In this document: positions 28,764 through 37,035 of the stretch, in pieces
Position numbering within the stretch: position 1 is the first letter of the stretch
Layout of the letters: each line of letters begins with the position of its first letter
NCBI GenBank assembly: GCA_943908385.1
Contig: CALTTF010000002.1
Span: forward strand, 1-64,000
Reading direction: 5' to 3'
Origin: an uncultured Corynebacterium sp.
Lineage (GTDB): Bacteria > Actinomycetota > Actinomycetes > Mycobacteriales > Mycobacteriaceae
Length of the DNA stretch: 64,000 nt
The notes under the pieces: generated by a model
Database searches by the model: none
Seen by the model: only the letters and a program-made list of their open reading frames with translations
What the model was told of the DNA's origin: nothing
Translations under genes and position numbers: made by a program

Positions 28764-30431
28764 ATGACTGCAGCGAGACCACCTGAAGATAGAAAGACTG
28801 ACAGCCACCCGAACCATCATCCCACCGAATCCGACAACAACACGACCAGCACGACCACCGATAAGGAAGGAGCTACCTCTAAGAAGCAGGCGCGGTTCGC
28901 CACCGAGAATTTCGACAACGCGGACTGCCGCTCGGCTCTGGCCATCCGCCAGGCGCAGACCGAGATTTTCGCCCGTTATTCCGAGCCCGGAGAGGGCTTC
29001 TGCTCGAAGGACCACGATCGCGAAGTCGTTCAGGTCTGTACCCAGACTGGAATGACGAAGCCGCAGGTGGACAACGCGATCACCGCATATATGTGCCTGC
29101 GCAATCTGCCCAAGCTCCGCGCTCTCCAGCTCGCGGATTACCGTCTCGACCTTGAGCGCATCAACGCCGTCGCCAACGGCCTCGCGGACCTGGGCACAAA
29201 CGTGACGGACGAAGTCTTCGCCAAGTTCGACGACATGCTCACGGCCCTGTTCACCCCGGACAAGATGAACCAGCAGCTGCCCACCAAGAAGGCGATCACC
29301 CACCGCATCAATTCGATGATCGCCGACTTCGATTCCACCGCCGCGTACGACGAGAAGAAGCGCAAGGACCGCGAGGAGAAGAAGGAACCTTTTTCCCCTG
29401 GTGAAGGCGAGGTTTCGTTCTCCACGCCGCCGGCCGGTTCCGGGGAGCCGGGCAACGCGTACATGAACGTCGGGGGCGACAAGGTGGAGGTCGCCGCAAT
29501 GCGCGCTCAGCTCAACGCCACCGCGCGCGAACACAGCGTCGACCAGTGGGAAGCACTGCGTCTCCTCATTCTCGGCAAAGTTCAGCCCACCTCGGCCACC
29601 ATCTTCGGTTACGCGCCGATGAAGAATGGTGCGCCCGACCCGTCCAGGGCTGTGTTTCTGCCGGGCTTCGGCTGGACCACCGCCGCAGGCACCGAAGCCT
29701 TCCACAATCTGGCCGAAACCATCATTGACCTGGAGGAATTCAAGGACCACACGGTCGCGGGCTATGCCGCTCCAGACAAGGTCAAGGCATATGTCCGCGG
29801 CCGCGACGGAACCTGCGTCTTCCCGGGGTGCACGCGATCCGCGTGGAGCTGCCAGCTCGACCACCGCATCCCCTACGACGACGGCGGACAGACCACCGCC
29901 GCGAACCTCTACTGCCTCTGCGCGCACCACCACAACATCAAGACCGATCGCCGCGCGTTCTACGTCCCCGACCCGGTCACCGGCGAAATCATCTGGCTTT
30001 TCGACGACGGAACGTACGCCCGCACCGAACCCTCCGGTTTCATCGGCACCCAGGTCACCCCGACCGCACCGCGTTGGCGCGCATCCACGGCAGACATCGA
30101 ACACCGCAAGCGCAAAAAGGCCCATTTTCTCGCAAAAGGGCACACGCTTGTCGACGCCTACGAGGCAGGCCTCCCCCGCCCCACCAACGACAAAGGCGAT
30201 TCTGGCGCAGAATCCGGTACCGATTCCGGGGAACTGTCCCTGATCACCTACGAGGAGACGCTCGAAGCGATCGCCGAACTCGAAAAGGAATTCAACATGG
30301 AATTCCCGTTCCGTCCGGAGCCTCCCGAAGATGAAGCCGAGGAGGTGAATGGACAATCACCGGAAAACGGGCAGGAAAACAGGACAGAAAAGCACCGGGG
30401 ATCTCATCTCCCCGAGGAGCCGCCGTTCTAG
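28764..30431 (+). CDS. DUF222 and HNH endonuclease domain protein
   Basis: 555 residues. The N-terminus is Thr/Asp-rich. A DUF222 region spans about 40-300. The HNH nuclease motif is VRGRDGTCVFPGCTRSAWSC followed by LDHRIPYDDGGQTTAANLYCLCAHHHNIK (about 335-395), with the zinc cysteines and the DH, N and HH positions intact. Such genes occur in several copies in actinobacteria and their role is not settled; self-splicing or mobile-element links have been suggested. It converges with the following lipoprotein gene, overlapping by four bases. Confidence 0.88.
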   Translation: MTAARPPEDRKTDSHPNHHPTESDNNTTSTTTDKEGATSKKQARFATENFDNADCRSALAIRQAQTEIFARYSEPGEGFCSKDHDREVVQVCTQTGMTKPQVDNAITAYMCLRNLPKLRALQLADYRLDLERINAVANGLADLGTNVTDEVFAKFDDMLTALFTPDKMNQQLPTKKAITHRINSMIADFDSTAAYDEKKRKDREEKKEPFSPGEGEVSFSTPPAGSGEPGNAYMNVGGDKVEVAAMRAQLNATAREHSVDQWEALRLLILGKVQPTSATIFGYAPMKNGAPDPSRAVFLPGFGWTTAAGTEAFHNLAETIIDLEEFKDHTVAGYAAPDKVKAYVRGRDGTCVFPGCTRSAWSCQLDHRIPYDDGGQTTAANLYCLCAHHHNIKTDRRAFYVPDPVTGEIIWLFDDGTYARTEPSGFIGTQVTPTAPRWRASTADIEHRKRKKAHFLAKGHTLVDAYEAGLPRPTNDKGDSGAESGTDSGELSLITYEETLEAIAELEKEFNMEFPFRPEPPEDEAEEVNGQSPENGQENRTEKHRGSHLPEEPPF

Positions 30432-30958
30432 AGGTCTCTCACCGCGGCGCACAACTCGGGGTCGGTGATATAACCCTGTTCGCACCCGTACTGGGTCTGC
30501 AATTCACCCGAGGATGGGTTCGGGTTTCCCTGCTCATCGTGTCCGTAACCGCATTCCGCGGCACCGCCGGTGCATTCTGGTTCAGCAGGTGCAGCAGGAG
30601 GAGCTGCGGGAGCTTCTGGGGCTGCTGGTTGCTCGGATTGTGCCGGTCGCTCTGGCTGTTCCGGGTGCTCGGGTTGTGCGGATTCTTCCTCAAAATCGCC
30701 ACATCGGCGGGTGTCGGTGACGGTGCTGCCGTCGGAAAGCTGCGCGGTGTCCTTCTTCTCGCACGTCACGAAGGACGGCCCAGACTCGATCGTTGTCGTT
30801 CCTGCAGCTGCTTTGTCGGCGGCGGGGCTTGGGCTCGCGGTGGAGCTACGCTCCGTGAGGGTCGGTTCGTCAATGTCGTCGGAAAATTGGCTGCACCCAG
30901 TGAGAGAGGCAGCTGCCAAGATAATTCCGGCCAAAATCTTTGTGGACTGTCGCACCAT
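30428..30958 (-). CDS. Lipoprotein of unknown function
   Basis: 176 residues. Signal peptide with lipobox ASLTGC near residue 22. The middle is a Pro/Glu/Ala-rich linker (HPEQPERPAQSEQPAAPEAP). The rest has five cysteines, two in the segment ECTGGAAECGYG, which could form disulfides outside the membrane. The ATG has GCAGGAG about nine bases upstream. No family recognised. Confidence 0.8.
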   Translation of the reverse strand: MVRQSTKILAGIILAAASLTGCSQFSDDIDEPTLTERSSTASPSPAADKAAAGTTTIESGPSFVTCEKKDTAQLSDGSTVTDTRRCGDFEEESAQPEHPEQPERPAQSEQPAAPEAPAAPPAAPAEPECTGGAAECGYGHDEQGNPNPSSGELQTQYGCEQGYITDPELCAAVRDL

Positions 30959-30984
30959 GATCTTCTACTCCTGCTTCGAGGGTC

Positions 30985-31314
30985 TTAGTTCGGGTCGGGG
31001 GATGTTGGGCGATCGGGGATGTCCGGGAAAATGGCTTGGGCTTCTGCCCACAGTCCATCGAAAGCGCTTTTCTCGAGCATGTGGTGCTCGATGTCTTCGA
31101 ATTGGCCGAGCTGGTCTGGGTGTGGCACGACATCGAGGGGTTTATTAGCACTGCCGTAGACCGTGCCCTCAGTGTATGTGCCGACGATGGAATTGTCAGG
31201 GGTTAATTCGATCATCCTGACCATGCGGCAGTGAGTGCGGGTGTCGTCGAGTTCGGCTAACTCGGCGACATTCACCAGCCCGGACCCGTCTGGGGCGGTG
31301 AAAATTGTCTTCAC
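30985..31314 (-). CDS. Small hypothetical protein
   Basis: 109 residues with a GTG start and no clear ribosome site, so the start is uncertain; a GTG at 31275 is an alternative. The C-terminal part (LEKSAFDGLWAEAQAIF) faintly resembles DUF6881-type proteins. It lies between the lipoprotein and Rieske genes in the same direction, 43 bases after the latter, and may be the last-but-one gene of the trp transcript. Function unknown. Confidence 0.6.
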   Translation of the reverse strand: MKTIFTAPDGSGLVNVAELAELDDTRTHCRMVRMIELTPDNSIVGTYTEGTVYGSANKPLDVVPHPDQLGQFEDIEHHMLEKSAFDGLWAEAQAIFPDIPDRPTSPDPN

Positions 31315-31357
31315 GAAGAGGCGCGTGGGATTTTCGCTGATTTTCTTGCTCCTATTG

Positions 31358-31762
31358 CTACTCGTTGCTGCCGCCAGCGACGACAGTGTCGCCTTCCTCG
31401 CGGACGGGGACGGTGGTCATGCCGGTTGCAGCCGGTCCGGAGACGGGATCGCCGGTCGTGATATTGAACACTGAGCCGTGGGACGGGCACCGCACTGTAT
31501 CGCCGTCGACCTGCGTGATCGGGCTGCCCTGGTGCGGGCATTTGGCGGAGTAGGCGACGAACTCGCCCTCGGTGGGTTGGGCGATGATGAGGTTGTCCAC
31601 GATCACCGCGCTACCGACAGGAACCTCCGTGGCGGCGACCTCCGCGGACGGAGCCTTTCCGCATGCGGCGAGAACGGCACCGGCGAAAGTGGTCGCTGTA
31701 CCGAGGAGGAACGTGCGGCGGGAGCAGGGCGGGCCGGGCGTCGGGCGGGAGGACTCAATCAT
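31358..31762 (-). CDS. Rieske [2Fe-2S] lipoprotein with Tat signal
   Basis: 134 residues. The N-terminus has a twin-arginine motif (CSRRTFLLGTATTF) and then a lipobox (VLAAC), so it is probably exported folded and lipid-anchored. The cluster ligands are complete: CPHQGSPI and CPSHGSVF (C-x-H and C-x2-H). It binds a 2Fe-2S cluster; the redox partner is unknown. Its ATG overlaps the trpA stop (ATGA), so it is translated from the trp message, which is unexpected for this protein. Confidence 0.9.
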   Translation of the reverse strand: MIESSRPTPGPPCSRRTFLLGTATTFAGAVLAACGKAPSAEVAATEVPVGSAVIVDNLIIAQPTEGEFVAYSAKCPHQGSPITQVDGDTVRCPSHGSVFNITTGDPVSGPAATGMTTVPVREEGDTVVAGGSNE

Positions 31763-32601
31763 GACTTGATCGTAGCCTGCTTCATGGTGGCGACGTACTC
31801 GCGAAGCTCCGCTGCCAGGGCGTCCTTGTCGCGGATGGTGCCGGGATTCGGGTGGGAGTATTCGACGTGGGCGTCGATGATCTTCTCGATGGCGGACCCG
31901 GTGATCGCACCGGCGGCGCCAGCGGCGACAGCGTCGGCGACGTGCTGCGGGGTGGAGATGCCGAATCCGAGGAGCACGGGGGCGCCGCCGTAGGCGGTGA
32001 TGTTGGAGACGACGTCGGCAAGCCCTTGCGTCTGGGATTCGCGCTCCGCTCCGGTGACTCCGTCGCGGGAGACGGCGTAGATGTACCCGCGGGAGTTAGC
32101 GGCGACGCCTTCGAGGACCTCGGGGCGGGCCTGAGCCGGGGCGATGAACACGGGGTCGATGCCGGCGGCGGTCGCGGCCTCGATGAAGGGTGCGCCCTCG
32201 CGGACGGGAACATCGGGGATCAGGACGGCGTCTGCGCCTGATTCATGCAGGGCAGCGTAGAATTTCTCCAGTCCTCGCACGTACGGAACATTCGCGTAGA
32301 CGAGCATGCCGATGGGGACCTCAGGGTAGCGGCGGCGGATTTCGCGGATCTGGTCGAAGCACTTTTCGACGGTCGCGCCCCCGTCCAGTGCACGCAGATG
32401 CGATTTCTGGATGGTCGGGCCGTCGGCTGCGGGATCGGAGAAGGGGATGCCGAGTTCGAGGGCGTCGGCGCCGGCGTCGATAAGCGTGCTGATGATGTCG
32501 ACGGCATCTTCGGCGGAGGGGTCTCCGAGCATGACGAAGGGGACGAATGCGCCCTCGTTTTTGTCGTCGAGGTCCGCGAAAAGGGTGGCGAAGCGGGACA
32601 T
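31759..32601 (-). CDS. trpA: Tryptophan synthase alpha subunit
   Basis: 280 residues. Family signature LELGIPFSDPAADGPTIQ near residue 50, with the catalytic Glu and Asp positions of the alpha subunit. It splits indole-3-glycerol phosphate into indole and glyceraldehyde 3-phosphate and channels indole to TrpB. It begins directly at the trpB stop. The 11-base word at 32475 encodes the Leu-Ile-Asp-Ala of STLIDAGADA. Confidence 0.97.
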   Translation of the reverse strand: MSRFATLFADLDDKNEGAFVPFVMLGDPSAEDAVDIISTLIDAGADALELGIPFSDPAADGPTIQKSHLRALDGGATVEKCFDQIREIRRRYPEVPIGMLVYANVPYVRGLEKFYAALHESGADAVLIPDVPVREGAPFIEAATAAGIDPVFIAPAQARPEVLEGVAANSRGYIYAVSRDGVTGAERESQTQGLADVVSNITAYGGAPVLLGFGISTPQHVADAVAAGAAGAITGSAIEKIIDAHVEYSHPNPGTIRDKDALAAELREYVATMKQATIKS

Positions 32602-33857
32602 TATTTCTCCTCCGAGGTGTTCAGGACGTACTCCGGGTGCTCGTCGAGGGTCTGCTGGACGTGGGCGATGTCCTTGTCGCCGCGGCCGGACAGGGAGACG
32701 AGAATCGTGGTCGGTGTCTGGGCCTCCTTGGCTTCCTCGGCGCGGCGCAGGGCGTACGCGAGGGCGTGGGAGGACTCGAGCGCGGGAATGATGCCCTCGC
32801 GGCGCGAGAGCAACTGGAATGCGCGGAGGGCCTCTCCGTCGGTGACCGGGACGTACGTGGCGCGGCCGCTCTTGGCGAGGTGCGCGTGCTGCGGGCCGAC
32901 AGCTGGGTAGTCGAGACCGGCGGAAATGGAGTAGGACTCCTCGATCTGGCCGTCTGGGTCGCGCATCAGATAGGACTTCGTGCCGTGGAGAATGCCCACG
33001 CTACCTGCGGCGATGGCGGCTCCGTGCTTGCCGCTGTCCATGCCCTCGCCGCCAGGCTCAGCGCCGACGAGCTCGACGGATTCGTCGTCGATGAAGTCCG
33101 CGAACATGCCGATGGCGTTGGAGCCGCCGCCGACGCAGGCGACGACGACGTCGGGAAGCGAGCCCGTGCGTTCCTGTAGCTGGGCCTTGGCCTCCTCGGA
33201 AATCACCTTGTGGAACTCGCGTACCAATGTCGGGAACGGGTGCGGGCCGGCGGCGGTGCCGAGCAGGTAGTGGGACTCGTGGAAGGTCGCGGTCCAGTCG
33301 CGCAGGGCCTCGTTGACGGCGTCCTTGAGAGTGCCGGAGCCGGAGTCGACGCCGATCACCTCCGCGCCCATGAGGCGCATGCGGTACACATTCGGCGCCT
33401 GGCGCTCCATGTCTTTGGCGCCCATGTAGATCACGCACTCGAGATCCATCAACGCGCAGGCAAGAGCGGTCGAGGTGCCGTGCTGGCCAGCGCCGGTCTC
33501 TGCGATAATGCGCTTCTTCCCCATCTTCTTCGCCAACAGAGCCTGGCCGATTACCTGGTTGGTCTTGTGCGCCCCGCCGTGGACGAGGTCCTCGCGCTTG
33601 AGGAAGATGCGGGCGTAATCGTTGCCCTTGGTGAGGTTGGTGGCCTCGGTCAGCGGCGTCGGACGGCCGAGGTAGTCACGGAGCAGGGCGCGGTACTCGG
33701 TCATGAACTGCTCATCGTTCCACGCGTCGACAAAAGCCTGCTCAAGCTGGTCGAGGGCCGGAAGCAGCGATTCGGCGACGAACTGTCCGCCGAATTCACC
33801 GAAGTACGCGGGCAGAATGGTGCGTCCGCCGTTGCGCGAGTCTGTGGAGTCAGTCAT
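32601..33857 (-). CDS. trpB: Tryptophan synthase beta subunit
   Basis: 418 residues. The pyridoxal-phosphate lysine is in [13 protein letters not shown] (about residue 100), and the phosphate loop is [12 protein letters not shown]. It condenses indole with serine to give tryptophan. It is transcribed between trpCF (39-base gap) and trpA (one-base overlap). Confidence 0.98.
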   Translation of the reverse strand: MTDSTDSRNGGRTILPAYFGEFGGQFVAESLLPALDQLEQAFVDAWNDEQFMTEYRALLRDYLGRPTPLTEATNLTKGNDYARIFLKREDLVHGGAHKTNQVIGQALLAKKMGKKRIIAETGAGQHGTSTALACALMDLECVIYMGAKDMERQAPNVYRMRLMGAEVIGVDSGSGTLKDAVNEALRDWTATFHESHYLLGTAAGPHPFPTLVREFHKVISEEAKAQLQERTGSLPDVVVACVGGGSNAIGMFADFIDDESVELVGAEPGGEGMDSGKHGAAIAAGSVGILHGTKSYLMRDPDGQIEESYSISAGLDYPAVGPQHAHLAKSGRATYVPVTDGEALRAFQLLSRREGIIPALESSHALAYALRRAEEAKEAQTPTTILVSLSGRGDKDIAHVQQTLDEHPEYVLNTSEEK

Positions 33858-33895
33858 GAAGAGTCCTTGGTCAAGAGGTGGCTATTGAGGGGTGT

Positions 33896-35365
33896 TCAGT
33901 AATGGAAATTTCTGATTCGGTCGAAAGTGGTGCGGAGTGCACCGGCGTCCTTCGCGCTGGACCATCGGCCCGCTTCGGCCGGGTACTCCACGCCCGAATT
34001 CAGATCGACGCCGAGGCATCCGACACGCAGCGCATCCTCAACGTTATCGGGCCCCAATCCCCCGGCGAGGAGGGCGTGGGGGCGAACGGAGTCGGGAATC
34101 GTGGTCCAATCGAATCCAGTCCCCGATCCACCGTCCTTCGCGTCGAGCACGAGCTTATCGACGTCCGTTGCCAGCCCCAGAGCCACTGCCGGCCCGTCGG
34201 GATCTGACATGGAGACGGCTCGCCAAACCTCGATATCCGGATCGAGGGCACGGACGGCCTCGCGGACAGTGGCGATGAGTGCGCGCTCCGCGGCGAGGGA
34301 GCCCTGGTACGGCGCGTGTATCTGCACTGCGCGGATGCCTGGGAAGGCGAGCTCGTCCCATCCCTCAGTGCGGCGGCTGACCGCAACGTAGTGGAGGCCG
34401 GGCTCGTTGGCGATAATGTTTTTCGCTGTTTCACGTGAAACATTGCGCGGACTGGCTTCCTCGAAGATGAGGCCACCGTAAACGGCGCCGACGGCGCGGG
34501 CGGCCTGCGCGGCGGTGTGGGAAGTCAGGCCGCAGACCTTATTGGGGCCGTAGACCAGCATTCGCGCAGCCCAGTCGATATCAGGGGTGCCGGTGAGGTG
34601 CGAGCCGACGAGGAAGCCGTCGGAGTGGCCGCCCAGTGTGCGGACGGTCTCGACGTCGCGGATACCCGACTCTGAGACGATGAGGGCGCCTTCCGGTGCG
34701 AGCGGCGCGAGGCGTGCGGAACGCTCGAGGTCGATGGTCAGATCGTGCAGGTTCCGGTGGTTGATGCCGAAGATCTTTGCGCCGAGTTTCGTGGCTCGGG
34801 CAGCCTCTTCTTCGTCGATGACTTCGGTGAGGACGTCGAGGCCGAGGCGGTCAGCCTCGGCGGAAAGGGCGGCGTACTCCTCGTCGTCGAGAACGCTGAG
34901 CATGAGCAAGATGGCGTCCGCGCCGAAATACCGCGCTGCGTGAATCTGCACCGGGTCGATGATGAAGTCTTTGCAGAGCACAGGAAGATGGGTCGTCGCG
35001 GCGACGGTGGCGAGATGGTCGTAGTCTCCCCCGAAGCGCTCCGGTTCACAGAGAACGGAGATTCCCGCGGCATAGCGGGAGTAGACCGAAGCGATCTCCC
35101 CCGGCTCGTAATGCTCGCGGATCATGCCGAGCGAGGGCGACGACGACTTGCACTCCATGATGAAACGCGTGCCGGGGCGGGCGAGTGAATCGTAGAGTGA
35201 ACGCTCGGACCGTGGAAGGCGTGCAGGGTCCACGTGGGAGATGCGCGCGCGAATATCGTCAATGTGACGTTTTCGTGCCGTGACAATGTCCTCGAGGACA
35301 GTCGGCAAGCCGTGAGAAGGGCGTGTAGGAGATACCTGCTGGTCAGAGGCCTGTGATTTAGCCAC
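33896..35365 (-). CDS. trpCF: Bifunctional indole-3-glycerol phosphate synthase / phosphoribosylanthranilate isomerase
   Basis: 489 residues from the GTG at 35365, overlapping the trpD stop by eight bases. The N-terminal TrpC domain has FIMECKSSSPSLG and ALIVSESGI. The C-terminal TrpF domain starts near residue 265 with KVCGLTSHTAA. The fusion performs two consecutive steps of tryptophan synthesis. A perfect parS site (34427-34442) is inside the TrpF part and encodes NVSRET. The 11-base word at 34153 is read as VDKL. Confidence 0.96.
   Translation of the reverse strand: MAKSQASDQQVSPTRPSHGLPTVLEDIVTARKRHIDDIRARISHVDPARLPRSERSLYDSLARPGTRFIMECKSSSPSLGMIREHYEPGEIASVYSRYAAGISVLCEPERFGGDYDHLATVAATTHLPVLCKDFIIDPVQIHAARYFGADAILLMLSVLDDEEYAALSAEADRLGLDVLTEVIDEEEAARATKLGAKIFGINHRNLHDLTIDLERSARLAPLAPEGALIVSESGIRDVETVRTLGGHSDGFLVGSHLTGTPDIDWAARMLVYGPNKVCGLTSHTAAQAARAVGAVYGGLIFEEASPRNVSRETAKNIIANEPGLHYVAVSRRTEGWDELAFPGIRAVQIHAPYQGSLAAERALIATVREAVRALDPDIEVWRAVSMSDPDGPAVALGLATDVDKLVLDAKDGGSGTGFDWTTIPDSVRPHALLAGGLGPDNVEDALRVGCLGVDLNSGVEYPAEAGRWSSAKDAGALRTTFDRIRNFHY
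34427..34442. promoter_or_regulatory. parS site 1 (ParB binding), inside trpCF
   Basis: TGTTTCACGTGAAACA, a perfect match to the parS palindrome recognised by ParB. It lies inside the coding sequence of the TrpF domain. Confidence 0.93.
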
Positions 35366-36386
35366 TGTAATCCGCCCCTTCGTGGGTGGAGAGCCATTGG
35401 GCGACGGTGCCGTCGGCAAGCAATTCTTGGGCGCGTTCGACCCCTGCGGCGATCGTGGGATCGGTGTCGTAGAGGTAGAAGATCGCGCCGGCGGTCGCGG
35501 CGACGGCATCGCGGTGGGCATCGGGAGCGGTGCCGTCGAAAATGGCGCGGATGGCCGCGGCGTTCTCCGTGCCATCGCCGCCTTCGAGCTCCTCCAAAGA
35601 ATAGGTGGGCAGACCCATGTCTTCCGGAGTGATGGTGTAGTGAGAGATATTGCCCTCGCGGTCGAGCTCCCAGACGAGAGTCTCTCCGTGGACGGCGAGC
35701 TCGTCGGTCCCGGCGCCATGAACGATCATTGCGCGGCCGCGGCCGAGTTCGCGCATGGTCTCGGCGATGGTCTGGCCGAGTGCCGGGTTGGCGATGCCCA
35801 TGATCTGGTACTCGGGGCGGCCTGGGGACAGCAGCGGTCCGAGGGTGTTGAACAAGGTGGGGATGCCCAAGGACTTGCGGACTGGCTGCACATGGGCGAT
35901 CGCCGGGTTGTAGGCCGGCGCGAAGAGGAAGGTGAAGTTAGATGCCTCGAACTGGCGCACCGCGCGGTCCGGGTCCAGGTCGAGGGGGATATTGAGTGCC
36001 TCGAGCACGTCGGCGGAGCCGGACTTGGACGACACGGAGCGGTTGCCGCACTTGATCATCTTCACTCCCCCGGCGGCGGCGACGAGGGAGGCGGCGGTGG
36101 TGATGTTGATGGTGTTCTTGCCGTCGCCGCCCGTGCCGGCCGTGTCCATGAGGCCCTCGCCGGTGATCGGGAACGGTCGGCCGGCGGCCAAGAATGCCTT
36201 GGCGGCGCCGGCGATATCGGCGAAAGTCTCCCCGCGGGTGCGCACGGTGGCGAGCAGAGCCGCGATGTGGACGTCGTCGTAGTCGCCGACAGTCAAGGGC
36301 ACGAATGCTTCAGTCGCCTCCTCGAGGGTCGGCTCCTTGTTGTCGAGGAAGACGCGGAGAGTTTCGAGTGAGGATTGGCTAGCCAT
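35358..36386 (-). CDS. trpD: Anthranilate phosphoribosyltransferase
   Basis: 342 residues from the ATG at 36386, which has AAAGG eight bases upstream; a GTG at 36395 would add three residues. The phosphoribosyl-binding segment is DTAGTGGDGKNTINITTAAS, followed by KCGNRSVSSKSGSADVLEAL. It transfers phosphoribose to anthranilate. It overlaps trpG slightly. Confidence 0.97.
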   Translation of the reverse strand: MASQSSLETLRVFLDNKEPTLEEATEAFVPLTVGDYDDVHIAALLATVRTRGETFADIAGAAKAFLAAGRPFPITGEGLMDTAGTGGDGKNTINITTAASLVAAAGGVKMIKCGNRSVSSKSGSADVLEALNIPLDLDPDRAVRQFEASNFTFLFAPAYNPAIAHVQPVRKSLGIPTLFNTLGPLLSPGRPEYQIMGIANPALGQTIAETMRELGRGRAMIVHGAGTDELAVHGETLVWELDREGNISHYTITPEDMGLPTYSLEELEGGDGTENAAAIRAIFDGTAPDAHRDAVAATAGAIFYLYDTDPTIAAGVERAQELLADGTVAQWLSTHEGADYSG

Positions 36387-37035
36387 TGTGATCACCTTTC
36401 TTGGAGCGTGCCAATAATTGGTCGACGCACCGCTGCAAAATCACCGGTCCCTGTGGGGTCAGGATGGACTCGGGGTGGAACTGGAGGCCGATCGACATGC
36501 CGTCAGTGGTCTCAGCGGCCATGACCACGTCGCCGAACTCGGCGGGCACCCGCGCCAGAGCCACGAGTCCTTCGGGCACATCCACGGTGCCGAGGGAGTG
36601 GTACCGCGCCACCGGGACCAGGCGGCCGGGAATGTCGCGGTGCTGGGGGCCGGAGTCGGTGGTGAGGCCGTCGAAAAGCGGATTCCCGATGCCCTCGTCG
36701 GTGAGGTGCATGGTTTCGCTGATGCCGTGGACTGGTCCGCACGGTGCGACGCGGCCGCCGAAATGCTCGACGAGGGCCTGGTATCCGAGGCAGATGCCGA
36801 GCAGAGGGATGCGGCCCTGGACGCGATCGATGAGCTCCATCATGCAGCCCGCGTCGGCCGGATAGCCGGGTCCGGGCGAGAGAATGATGATGTCCGGTTC
36901 GGCGGCGAGGACGCGGTCGACCGTGACGGTGTTGCGGAAGACGGTGAATTCGACGTCGGGAAGCGTCGACAGGGCGTCGACGAGGTTGTAGACGAAGGAA
37001 TCGCGGTTATCCAGCAGAACAATGCGGGCGCTCAT
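36379..37035 (-). CDS. trpG: Anthranilate synthase glutamine amidotransferase component
   Basis: 218 residues from the ATG at 37035. The nucleophile cysteine is in LLGICLGYQALVEHFGG and the His/Glu pair is in LQFHPESI, so the glutaminase triad is complete. It supplies ammonia to TrpE. The start overlaps the trpE stop as ATGA. Confidence 0.97.
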   Translation of the reverse strand: MSARIVLLDNRDSFVYNLVDALSTLPDVEFTVFRNTVTVDRVLAAEPDIIILSPGPGYPADAGCMMELIDRVQGRIPLLGICLGYQALVEHFGGRVAPCGPVHGISETMHLTDEGIGNPLFDGLTTDSGPQHRDIPGRLVPVARYHSLGTVDVPEGLVALARVPAEFGDVVMAAETTDGMSIGLQFHPESILTPQGPVILQRCVDQLLARSKKGDHNG

